From Limnanthes douglasii subsp. nivea (lineage: Eukaryota; Streptophyta; Magnoliopsida; Brassicales; Limnanthaceae), in assembly GCA_036936605.1 (NCBI GenBank), contig JAUPFV010000003.1, forward strand, positions 75,438,273 to 75,502,272: a stretch of 64,000 nucleotides of DNA. Direction: 5' to 3'. A model generated the notes under the pieces. It was not told where the DNA came from. It ran no database searches and saw only the letters and a program-made list of their open reading frames with translations. Position numbers and translations under genes: made by a program. Positions 1 to 8,435 of this stretch are shown one piece after another (the first letter of the stretch is position 1; every line of letters begins with the position of its first letter).

Positions 1-1
1 A

Positions 2-2479
2 AAAGTGAATTTAAAATTAAACCCTGAAAAGTGTGTGTTCGGAGTGCAGTCCGGGAAATTCTTAGGGTATATCATAAGTGAGCATGGAATACAGCCTGAC
101 CCGGACCAACTCAATGCCTTATTCCAGATGGAGCCTCCTCGAAACATTAATGAAGTGCAGCGATTAACGGGGAGATTGGCTGCCTTGAACAGATTCATCT
201 CCAGGTCTTCGGACATGTGTGCTCCATTATTTCAAACCTTGAAGGGTGCAAAGGGGTTTGAATGGACACCACAGTGTGATGAAGCATTCAATGAAATCAA
301 GAAACATCTTTCCTCTCCCAAAACTTTGTTCAAACCAGTTGATGGGGAAACTCTCTTTGTGTATCTGGCTGTTTCAAGTTGTTCCATCAGTGCAGTGTTA
401 GTAAGAGAGATCGATGGGCATCCTCACCCAGTGTACTACGTCAGCAAAAGCTTGATTGATGCTGAGAGGCGTTACTTGAAACTCGAAAAACTGGCATTAG
501 CTTTGGTGATAGCTGCAAGAAAAATGAGGCCCTATTTCCAGGCTCATCCTATCGTCGTCCGGACATCTTTCCCTTTAAAGAATGTCCTTCAAAAAGCAGA
601 CATTTCAAGCAGAATGACAAAATGGTCAGTAGAGTTGGGGGACTTCGACATAGACTTTGCTCCCCGGACAGCAGTAAAAGCCCAAGCTGTGGCTGATTTT
701 CTGGTTGAATTCCATTCTGATAGGGATTCAGAGCAACCTACTGATTCAAAAGACAAGAAAGTGTGGATTGTCCGAACAGACGGAGGATCTAGTACCATGG
801 GATCTGGGGCAGGAATATGTCTCACTTCCCCCTACGGGGACAACATGTACCAAGCTATTTGTTTTGCTTTCAGGGCATCTAATAATGAGTCCGAGTACGA
901 AGCAGCCATAGCTGGGTTAAAGTTGGCCTATATCTGTGGAGCTAAAAGGGTCAAGCTACTAAGTGACTCCCAGTTGCTTGTCCACCATGCCTTGGGCCTA
1001 TCAGAGGCTAGAAAGGAGCAATTGGTCAAGTATTTACTCCTCCTCAAAAATGAAGCGTTAAAGTTTAAGGCTGTTGTCTATGAGCACATCCCCCGGGCAG
1101 AAAATGAGCTAGCAGATTCATTGGCAACAATAGCATATACAGAGTCCTACCCATGGATCCATGTGCTTGAAAGCCCTTCTATTGAACTTGGTGAGGGTGG
1201 AAAAGATGAAGTCTTTGAAATACAAGTGAGTCGGCCTCAAGACTGGAGGTCTCCTCTTATGCAATATCTGTCCGATGGTATTGTGCCCTTAGATAAATCA
1301 CAAGACAGAATGTTGAAACACAGGGCTCGTGGTTTCATTATGTTAAGAGAAGTCTTGTACAAAAAGTCCTATAGCAAACCTTTCCTACGTTGTTTAGGGG
1401 ATCATGAGTCACAAATGGTTCTCTCCGAATTGCATGATGGTGAGGGATCAGCCCATTGTGGATTTAGAGCTTTGACAAGAAGAGTGTTACTCTCCGGATA
1501 TTATTGGCCATCAATCATGAAAGATGCTAAGGAGCTGGTGAGAAGGTGTGACCCATGCCAGAGGTACAGCAATGAAATTCATGTACCAGCCATTCCTTTG
1601 GAATCAATTTCTGAGCCCATCCCTTTCGCTCGATGGGGATTGGACTTGGTTGGACCTCTCCCTGTGGCTTCCGGAGGGCGTAAAACCATAATTGTGGCCA
1701 TCGACTACTTTTCAAAGTGGGTAGAAGCAGCTCCCCTGGCAGGGACAACCTCGAAAGCTGTCATAAAATTCATTCTGTCCAACATATGTTGCAGATTCGA
1801 TGTCCCACAGAAGATAACAACAGACAATGGGACACAGTTTGACAACAGAGAAATGGAAAGCTTCTGTGCCTCAAGGGGTATTCAGCACTGCTTTTCTTCA
1901 CCTTTCCACCCTCAAGCCAATGGGCAAGTTGAAGTGGCTAATAGAACAATACTGTCCGGTTTAAAGAAGAATTTGGAAGGGGCTGCTGGGAAGTCGCCTA
2001 GTTATCTACAAGAAGTCTTGTGGGCCTACCGGACAACACCTGGGGCTGCAACACAAGAATCCCCCTTTGCCTTGGTCTATGGAATGGATGCAGTAGCCCC
2101 CATAGAGAAGACACTCCCCTTATTTCGTGTTCATAACTTCTCCGGACATGCTAATGAGATGGCAATTAGAAATCAGCTCGATTTGATCGAAGAAAAACGG
2201 GTTAAAGCTCATCTTAGAATTGCACACTATCAGGGCTTGATGAGAAGCAGGTTTGCTTCTAAAGTTAAAAGGAGAGATTTTCAACCAGGAGATAAAGTAT
2301 TAAGGAAAGTTTTCTTGCATACTAAGGAAAAGCTCTTCGGAAAGCTGGCCCCAACCTGGGAGGGTCCGTATACTGTGGTTGAAAGAATCAAGCCTGGGAC
2401 TTATTGGTTGGAAGACAAAGATGGCAGGGTTTTAACTCACCCTTGGAATATTGAACACCTTCGAATGTACTTGGAATAA
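2..2479 (+). CDS. pol: Pol polyprotein, 3' part: RT thumb, RNase H, archaeal-type RNase H, integrase
   Basis: This is the uninterrupted C-terminal 825 or so codons of a Tat pol; the frame is already open at base 2, so the start is outside the window. Residue numbers count from base 5. Order: RT thumb (1-75), Ty3 RNase H (about 85-225), second archaeal-type RNase H (about 254-375) with candidate acidic residues D259, E297, D321 and D371, H2C2 zinc finger (H477, H484, C515, C518), integrase core with D547, D607 and E643 (a D,D-35-E arrangement), and a GPY motif at 787-789 near the C-terminus. Known role of the family: reverse transcription in the particle and integration of the cDNA. All visible catalytic positions are kept, which suggests recent activity. 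The polymerase YxDD box lies just upstream, out of view. Confidence 0.95.
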   Translation, partial: KVNLKLNPEKCVFGVQSGKFLGYIISEHGIQPDPDQLNALFQMEPPRNINEVQRLTGRLAALNRFISRSSDMCAPLFQTLKGAKGFEWTPQCDEAFNEIKKHLSSPKTLFKPVDGETLFVYLAVSSCSISAVLVREIDGHPHPVYYVSKSLIDAERRYLKLEKLALALVIAARKMRPYFQAHPIVVRTSFPLKNVLQKADISSRMTKWSVELGDFDIDFAPRTAVKAQAVADFLVEFHSDRDSEQPTDSKDKKVWIVRTDGGSSTMGSGAGICLTSPYGDNMYQAICFAFRASNNESEYEAAIAGLKLAYICGAKRVKLLSDSQLLVHHALGLSEARKEQLVKYLLLLKNEALKFKAVVYEHIPRAENELADSLATIAYTESYPWIHVLESPSIELGEGGKDEVFEIQVSRPQDWRSPLMQYLSDGIVPLDKSQDRMLKHRARGFIMLREVLYKKSYSKPFLRCLGDHESQMVLSELHDGEGSAHCGFRALTRRVLLSGYYWPSIMKDAKELVRRCDPCQRYSNEIHVPAIPLESISEPIPFARWGLDLVGPLPVASGGRKTIIVAIDYFSKWVEAAPLAGTTSKAVIKFILSNICCRFDVPQKITTDNGTQFDNREMESFCASRGIQHCFSSPFHPQANGQVEVANRTILSGLKKNLEGAAGKSPSYLQEVLWAYRTTPGAATQESPFALVYGMDAVAPIEKTLPLFRVHNFSGHANEMAIRNQLDLIEEKRVKAHLRIAHYQGLMRSRFASKVKRRDFQPGDKVLRKVFLHTKEKLFGKLAPTWEGPYTVVERIKPGTYWLEDKDGRVLTHPWNIEHLRMYLE

Positions 2480-2600
2480 CACTTGTGTAAATATTTACTT
2501 GTTTAAACATCCATGTAAATATTTGGGGGCATACCTTCCCCTCTTCGGTGGCACGGAGAGCTTTCAATAAAATTTGGTGCCTTCTTCGAAATTCTCTAAG
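2480..2600 (+). promoter_or_regulatory. Pol 3' UTR with two TGTAAATA motifs and a poly(A) signal
   Basis: Within 45 bp of the pol stop are two TGTAAATA motifs (2486-2493 and 2514-2521). The first lies in a perfect 12-bp palindrome, GTAAATATTTAC (2487-2498). An AATAAA hexamer follows at 2566-2571. The same block follows pol in elements B, F and G. UGUA and AATAAA fit plant polyadenylation elements; UGUAAAUA also fits the Pumilio (PUF) consensus. Function is inferred. Confidence 0.55.
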
Positions 2601-2790
2601 TGTTTTCAAAATTTTATCTCTTATCATACTACTCGGACTAAAAGATCTAAGGGCTATTTAAATTCTAGCCGGAGAGTCTTAATACTCTCACAATACAATA
2701 AAACTACTTAAACTCCAGCTATTTAAACAAATAATGAAAGAAGAGGATGGTTGAGCAAAATAAAAACATCCATTCAACAACTTAAAATTG

Positions 2791-2894
2791 CCTTGGCCTT
2801 CCAAGGACTTTTTGAACAAGTTTGGGCATAGTACAAAAAATCTGTCCGAATAATACAGACACCATCACAAAAAGAGTGCCTTGGCCTTCCAAGG
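2791..2894. repeat. Paired CCTTGG-N4-CCAAGG hairpins between convergent genes
   Basis: Two identical 16-bp copies of CCTTGGCCTTCCAAGG (2791-2806 and 2879-2894), each able to form a 6-bp stem with a 4-base loop and each followed by ACTTT. They lie 41-130 nt past the antisense gene's stop, so inside its 3' UTR, and downstream of the pol poly(A) signal. Matching pairs occur at the same place in B, F and G. Role unknown; a 3'-end processing or insulating element is one possibility. Confidence 0.7.
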
Positions 2895-2934
2895 ACTTTA
2901 GTTCGAATAAAAGATAAACAGAATAAATTATAAG

Positions 2935-5895
2935 TTAAGGTTGAGCCTTTGAAGATGGCTCGCCCTCATCTGCTTTCTTGCCCTTGATGTCGCTCTTCTC
3001 TTCGACTATCTTCTTGCCCTTGGGATCATTCTCTTCTTCACCTGGGCTCTCTCCGGTTTCCTCTTCATTATCAGACGAGGACTCACTGGAATATCCCTCG
3101 TCAACCATAGTATAATATGGAAGGTCGTCATCATCCACATAGCGCCATAAGCTACCCAGTCTCCTCTTCGGGAATTTTTCGTGAAATAGGAGAACCATAT
3201 AAGACTTCACCCTTTGAATCATTAGCTCCTCGCTTTGTATCATCTCCCTGGCATAGGCGTTGATCTTGGCCTTGATTGTGGCCTCTTGGTCCCTCACCAA
3301 AACAGCCTTCTCTTCAGCAGCCTGAGTCACTGCATTCTCTAAAGCAATTTTGTCAGTGGTCAGGTTGGTGATGAGCTTCTCCTTGGCTGCAGTTTCTCCC
3401 CTTGAGATTGTCAGGTCCTTCTCCAGTCCGGACAGCTTAGCCCGGAGATCTTTTATGGTCTCTTCCAAAGAAGCAACTTTTTTGTTGCTTTCATCTTGAT
3501 TCTTCTTTAGCTGATCATTTGCCTCCTTAATCAAATCAACCTTAGTAGCAGCAGTCTGGAGGTCATCGGACAGCTTCTCCTTCTCAGACTTGAGGTCTTT
3601 GATGGTGTCTGCCTGACTTCGGACTTGCCTTTCCAAAGTAAGCACTGGCTGTACATTGCTAAGTAGAGAATGGGCTATAATATCCTTCTCGCTAGAAACC
3701 ATGAAAGTCTTACCGTTAAAATTGACCGTGTTGGAGCTGCTCGGAGGGATGTAGGGCCCTGCGAACTCGTCTCTGGGCAGGCCAAGAAAATATTCACCAA
3801 GTCCACCCAGACCGGTGATGTCCATTTCATCCAAGTTAAGCTCTCCCCCCTCAACTTCATCTGTATGGAATTCCTTTGGAATCTCTTCTTGAAAGTCCAT
3901 TGGGATCTCTTCGGCCAATGTTGGGTCAGTAGGGAAAGAGGGCTCCGGGTCCCGGAGAGCAATCTCATCTCCTTGGGAAGTCTTTTTCTTCTTGGCTTCC
4001 CTGTCAGCACCTTCACTTGCTTGCTTGCGAGTCCTCTTTGAAGCTCTTGAAGGTTTTGGGAGATTCACTTCCTGCTTTTCGCTCTCCTGCTCCACCACTT
4101 GTAAAAGGGCTGCATCAATTTGAACCTGGGCCAGTCCCTCTGGGTCTGTTGGGGCCTCCTTCTCAGTATCACCTTCCGCTTTCCTGCCTTTCTTCTTCTT
4201 GCCTTTCATTTTGCTTGGGGCTTTGGCCCGGGCAGGCAGGTAGAGTGTCCCATCCAGCTCGTGGGACCTTCTCAGCACAATGTCTTCGTCAGGCTGGGTG
4301 GCAAGCTCTTCCCAGGTTAGGTCTCTCCGACCTGTTGTGTTCCACAGATGGGACCTTGCTAGGTTTCCACTGGTAAAGGCCTTGTGGAAACGGTTCTCCC
4401 AGTTCTCTGCAGCCCATGCGTTGATTTTGCCACAGGTAGTCTGTCCGGCCTTCAGGTAGTCCCCGAACTCCTTTGGCAGCTCTATTAAAACAAAAGAGAA
4501 ATTGGTTAGTACAAAGAAGAAAAGAGAGATTCGAACAGAAACTTAAAACAAAAACTTACGGTCACTCCTCCATCTACTCCTGAGGAGGCTTGGATTCTCT
4601 CCGACCTTGATTTTCTTGCCGTTTTCCCACGAGCCACTGACAAACAAGAATTGGCTCCTCCATTTGCTCTCCGACTCCAGGAGATCATCAACAGCTTTGA
4701 GATCGTTCCCCATGTTGAAATGGTAGAAGAGGAACTGATGATGATTGCACAGGTTGGCCACTGCAGCGAACTCTTCCATAGGAAGAGGGATCCCTGATAG
4801 CCTAGATGCCATTATGCATGACATCAAGGTGAACCAACCATTGGGGCTTAACTGTGATGGGCAGAGTTTGACCAAGTGAAAGTAGCGCACTATCTCCGGG
4901 TCCAGTGGGAACCTGAGTCCCCAGTTGAATAGCTCCGTAAAGAAGACTATTTCATTCTTTTTACAATCCATCGGGGTCTCCGGATCGATGGGAATCCTTA
5001 TCTTTACGTTCTCAGGGATCCCCCACTTTGTGCGCAATCTACCCAGATCTGAAGTATGGATGAACGCATACTTGGTCTTCTGCAAGGCCAAGAGGTATTT
5101 GAACTCAACTTTGTGGAAGCACGGCCCCACTCTTCCCTCAAGGCTCTCTGGCAGGTCCGGGCGCCTCAGATACAAATTTTCCTTCCCCTTTTTTACAGCA
5201 GCAGGAGTGGTATCAGCCTGTCCGGAGGACTCGGACTCAAAGGGGACCTCTTCAGTAGAGTCCTCCTTTCTCTCCTCCATAATCGTTGGAGGGACCTCTG
5301 TGGAAGTAGTTCGGGGAGGATTAGTGCTTGGCATAGCCTGCCCTCTGGACTGTTGCCTCACCTCGAGTTGAGTTTCTGAGGCAGAAGATTCTTTGGGGGG
5401 TGCCGGGCTGCTGGCCTCCAGACCGGACAGCCTCTCCCGGGGAGCTCTAAAAGGCACTCCAGACCCAGAGTCACTATTTTTTGTTCCCGATTTTGAGGGA
5501 GTGTTTTTGGAAGTTAGCCACTTGACTAACCGGCTTGGCCTCTTGATGACTAATTTATCCGGAGAATGGTTAGAGTCAGACCCCATGGCAATAAAAGACG
5601 ATTTTTTCCTAACACTTGTAGCAGTAACTCCCGGTTCAACAGCAGGGATTGACTCCTGAACTGAGGAGCCAGATACTATGGGAGAAAGGGTAGATTGAAA
5701 GAGCTTTCTAGGCTTGGTACCTTTGGAAGAAGATGAGCCCCTATCAGACTCTGCAACAGAGGAGGCTGGTTTCTCAACAGGCGACGATGGTAGCCCTACT
5801 GCTAATCGTTTCTCCTTCTCGACCCTTTGTGCTTTCTCCAACTCCGAAAGATTGAGCCAACCGCCTTTAATCAAAGCTGTTCTTGCTGTAAACAT
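2935..5895 (-). CDS. Antisense two-exon accessory protein of element A (about 960 aa)
   Basis: Exon 1 runs 5895 to 4560 and exon 2 from 4481 to 2935; joined they give 2883 nt, exactly 961 codons including the stop. The intron (4559-4482) has a GTAAGT donor and a pyrimidine-rich ..TAG acceptor and is phase 1. Residues 1-251 are Ser/Pro/Lys-rich low complexity. Residues about 252-445 form a globular domain resembling the plant retroelement-associated family called 'putative gypsy type transposon' (Transposase_28-like). Exon 2 has Trp-rich segments, basic clusters (about 537-548 and 594-613, possible nuclear signals), a long heptad-like coiled coil (about 728-858) and an acidic tail. Function unknown; a chromatin- or RNA-binding helper is my inference. 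Related antisense ORFs occur in Grande and Retand. All other copies here are broken. Confidence 0.87.
4482..4559 (-). other. Intron of the antisense gene in A
   Basis: A 78-nt intron on the minus strand, donor GTAAGT, acceptor TTTTAATAG. Removing it joins two long open frames that lie in different frames on the raw strand. Homologous introns of 79, 81, 84 and 79 nt sit at the same place in B, F, G and E, which is strong comparative support. Confidence 0.88.
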
Positions 5896-6240
5896 AAAAC
5901 AGCCAAGGGAATTTTCGTTCTAGAGAGATAAAGCTCTGGGTGAAAATGCAGAGTGAAATTTGAAAGAGATAGTGAGACAGTGAAAAATGAATGAGAATTT
6001 ATAGTAAATGTAAAAAAAAAGGAGTTGATTCCTAGGAGAATCCGAAAAGTCAGGTAATGATTAAAAGGCGGCGTTGATGTCATTATTGGCAATTAAAGAG
6101 GTAACTTGTTAAAGAAGGTGGTGCGAAATTCAAGGTGAAAAAAACGGCTGGAGTGACCAATCAGGGAGTGACACGTGTCCCATTAACTCTGGCAAAAACC
6201 GTTTGGAATTCGTAACGTTTGACCTGTCCGGGTATACCCA
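5896..6240 (-). promoter_or_regulatory. Promoter-like block of the antisense gene in A
   Basis: Reading the minus strand toward the ATG: the palindrome GACACGTGTC (6170-6179, a G-box/ABRE-like core), a CCAAT-type motif nearby (6158-6162 on the plus strand), then TATAAAT (6003-5997), about 100 bp before the ATG at 5895. B has the same palindrome-to-TATA spacing (about 167 bp) and G a similar one (about 148 bp). This suggests the antisense gene has its own Pol II promoter. Transcription is not shown by sequence alone. Confidence 0.6.
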
Positions 6241-6320
6241 TAACTCTCTCCGAATTAAGAACTACTTCCTGTAATCGGACAGTTTTTTAGTTCTTTGACA
6301 AGGACACTTGCTCAAAAACC

Positions 6321-6335
6321 TAAAAAAGGGGCTCC
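6321..6335 (+). other. Polypurine tract of element A
   Basis: TAAAAAAGGGGCTCC directly precedes the 3' LTR start (TGATGAGTCC). B has the nearly identical tract and F has it in reverse complement, always touching the LTR. It primes plus-strand DNA synthesis in LTR elements. Confidence 0.85.
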
Positions 6336-6796
6336 TGATGAGTCCGAATCCAGGACATCTCCCCGGAAGGGCAGGTCAGTGTAAATTCTCTTCGAATACC
6401 GGACAAATCATTTGGACCGGACAGATCACTTCGAAACAATGTGAGCCTAAGGCTGTTCGAACTATGACAAAAGTACTAAAAAACCTAAACACTTCCTGAC
6501 TAAGCTACCTGTCCTCCTGCTTAGAACTCATGGGTCTTTAAACATGACCCGGGTCCATTAAACTTGACCCGAAAGCCCATAAGGGCCCAAACATCACAAC
6601 TATAAATACTCAACCACCAGCATTAACTTCTAATAATGAAAATTAACTGCTACCAAGCTGCTTAATTATCTCTCCACCTTGAAACACCCTTACACCACCG
6701 CGAAACACCCTTACACCACCGTTAAACACCCCTGTACCACCTTGAAACTCCACTTAAAATTACTAGCCTACCCTCGGGCTATTTTTATCCACAACA
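6336..6796 (+). repeat. 3' LTR of element A
   Basis: Starts TGATGAGTCCG next to the PPT and ends ..CCACAACA; 461 bp. A TATAAATA box lies at 6601-6608, preceded by AGCCCAT and GGGCCCA (site II-like TGGGCY motifs in reverse). The stretch after the TATA, TATAAATACTCAACCACC, closely matches the other LTRs. It is longer than the 387-410 bp LTRs of B and F because of a small tandem repeat near its 3' end. The 5' LTR is outside the window, so LTR divergence cannot be measured. Confidence 0.88.
6678..6752 (+). repeat. Three-unit minisatellite in the 3' LTR of A
   Basis: Three tandem units of about 21-22 bp built on AAACACCCTTACACCACCG, the third slightly diverged. B has only one related unit at this place, so the array expanded within A's lineage. 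Confidence 0.7.
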
Positions 6797-6801
6797 GTAT
6801 T
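6797..6801. other. Predicted target-site duplication of element A (right copy)
   Basis: GTATT follows the LTR. In the uninterrupted LINE copy the matching sequence reads ..ACTAGTATTAGC, so GTATT is the expected 5-bp duplication. The left copy lies outside the window. Confidence 0.55.
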
Positions 6802-7850
6802 AGCTCTTGGACCCCCAAATACATTTCTTATGGTGGTCGTCTTCAGCTCATTAAGTCTATCCTCTTCGTTGGACAAGTTTAATGGTCTTCTATTTTCATC
6901 CTCCCTTCGAAAATTCTCAAATAACTCTCCCAAACATCCGTCGCTTCCTTTGTCTGGCAATGAGATGAAAATATGGGAGGCTAAATGGCTTGGTCTTCTG
7001 TAATTGTGCCCATGTTGGAGGGCGGCCTTTGGGATTCTATAACTAAAACATAAAATTAGGTGACTGTCCTTAAACATCTTTGGTCTATTATTAAAAATAA
7101 TTACAATTATATCTGGTGTGATTAAATTAAACTGAAAAAGTTAAAAACAATAATTTCTGGGACATCAACCTTGGCTCCTCACATTGCTCAAATTGAAGAA
7201 AAATTTATCCCATAGGCCTCTGGCCAGTAATTTTTTCAGGGTGGCAATCGGTAATAGTAAGAATACCTATTTCTGGTTTGATCCTTGGATAAAAACCTTA
7301 ATGTCTCTGACTTTATCTCTGGTGGGCATTGGATCTGACCCTCTAACAAGAGAGTCACAAGTGCTAGTAACATAAACAATCTTCTAAAAATCCACAACAT
7401 CATTCTCTCCCTTCCTCATCCAAGTATTTTCCTCGATGACATCCATTACTGGACGACTAATGATGGATTTCCAAGGATATCTACAACACCATCCATTCAT
7501 CCGTCCCCTATGTCGGATGAGCGGGGTTAGTATGACATAAATTTAATATTATTGTCATTATTTTATCCTCTACCTTGCCATCCATGGTAAGCTAACCACC
7601 CATGACAAGCTTCTAACTTGGGGTATTAATACTTTTCCTACCTGCGTTATCTACAATTCCGCCGATAAAACTAGCAATTGCATTCTCTTTTATTGTAGTG
7701 TCTCCCGGAATCCATGGGAGTTTGCAAGTTTTAGCTTTGGATCCCTTACCATAATAACTATAATTGGATCTCTTGGCTCCTCGAGGCTTCCAATTGCCCC
7801 CCTCCCCCCGCATCTAGCTCTCTCAATCTATGGCGGGCTTGCTTTGATGC

Positions 7851-7852
<2 letters not shown>

Positions 7853-7886
<34 letters not shown>
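7853..7886. repeat. (TA)n microsatellite
   Basis: About 17 TA units within the 3' part of the LINE; the paralogous position in copy 2 (25371-25406) carries a similar tract. Confidence 0.95.
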
Positions 7887-7888
<2 letters not shown>

Positions 7889-8077
7889 TATTGGGGGGTA
7901 AAAAAATAGAATCTTTGGCTCACCTCCGCGTATGGCCTCAGGTATTCTTTAGGTATATATACGAATATCTTTTGCTTATTTAATAATTTTTTTAAAATAT
8001 GGTTTAATATTTGTTTTATGTAATTTATTTGATATTATTATTTGAATTTATGATATTTATGTATAGGTTTTGAAAAG

Positions 8078-8435
8078 TAATTCGTCCATGGACTATCGAT
8101 TTTAGTGACATATAGTCCATGGACTGTCCATTTTGGATAAAGTTAGTCCCACAGATTTGTTGATTAATGTAAAACTGTCACGTGGCACCATACTTAACAG
8201 AAAGTTGTATCACCAATGATCTATCGACTTGACAATATTTGAACTTCGGTTTAAAATCAAGAGACGGTTGGTGATACAGGTTTATGTTGAGTATGTTGCC
8301 ACGTGATAACTTTATATTAACCAACATATGTGGAGGACTAACTTTATCCAAATTGGATAATCAAAAGACTACCATCGGATTTTTAAAAATTCAAAATCTA
8401 TATACTACAAAAATCGATAGTCCCTAAATGAATTA
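8078..8435. mobile_element. Foldback MITE-like element, copy 1
   Basis: The ends are imperfect inverted repeats: the left begins TAATTCGTCCATGGACTATC and the reverse complement of the right begins TAATTCATTTAGGGACTATC. Further in, GGATAAAGTTAGTCC (left arm) pairs with GGACTAACTTTATCC (right arm) and CACGTGGCA with TGCCACGTG. Size about 358 bp, no coding capacity. Copy 2 (25913-26181) has lost most of one arm. Superfamily not determined. Confidence 0.6.

Larger units (their letters stand above)
1..6796 (+). mobile_element. Tat-lineage Ty3/gypsy LTR retrotransposon A (5' part outside window)
   Basis: Element A runs off the left edge. What is present is the RT thumb through integrase, a long 3' region with a convergent antisense gene, a polypurine tract and a complete 3' LTR ending in CA at 6796. 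The second RNase H domain after the normal Ty3 RNase H places it in the Tat lineage. Both pol and the antisense gene are free of stops, unlike every other copy in this window, so it is the best-preserved element. The base after the LTR begins LINE sequence that is uninterrupted in a second copy near 24252, which shows A inserted into that LINE. Confidence 0.93.
6797..7935 (+). pseudogene. L1-type LINE ORF2 3' fragment, copy 1
   Basis: Broken reading frames encode the C-terminal part of a plant L1 ORF2: the post-RT segment with an ISYGGRLQLIKSIL-like motif (6817 on), a YFWFDPWI motif (near 7270), and a zinc-binding RT-associated region with KLLTWGIN and CNS..N (7610-7700). Many stops and frameshifts. 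Its left end is where A inserted; 23795-25770 is a longer copy. A (TA)n tract follows at 7853-7886, and about 320 bp present in copy 2 is missing after 7935. Confidence 0.8.

Noticed and set aside
589..825. Minus-strand ORF inside pol of A
   Set aside because: Complement of the RNase H region; no conservation in B, F or G.
3670..4376. Plus-strand open frames opposite the antisense gene of A
   Set aside because: They overlap the much longer minus-strand exons, have compositions expected from the complement, and are not kept in B, F or G.
2935..5895. Antisense gene as a captured host gene unrelated to the element
   Set aside because: It lies at the same position with the same intron in at least five separate elements of two families, so it belongs to the element.
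4925..5923. Plus-strand open frames opposite exon 1 of the antisense gene
   Set aside because: Shadows of the minus-strand frame with no family resemblance.
7853..7886. TA tract as an origin or LTR end
   Set aside because: Simple microsatellite within a LINE, present in both copies.
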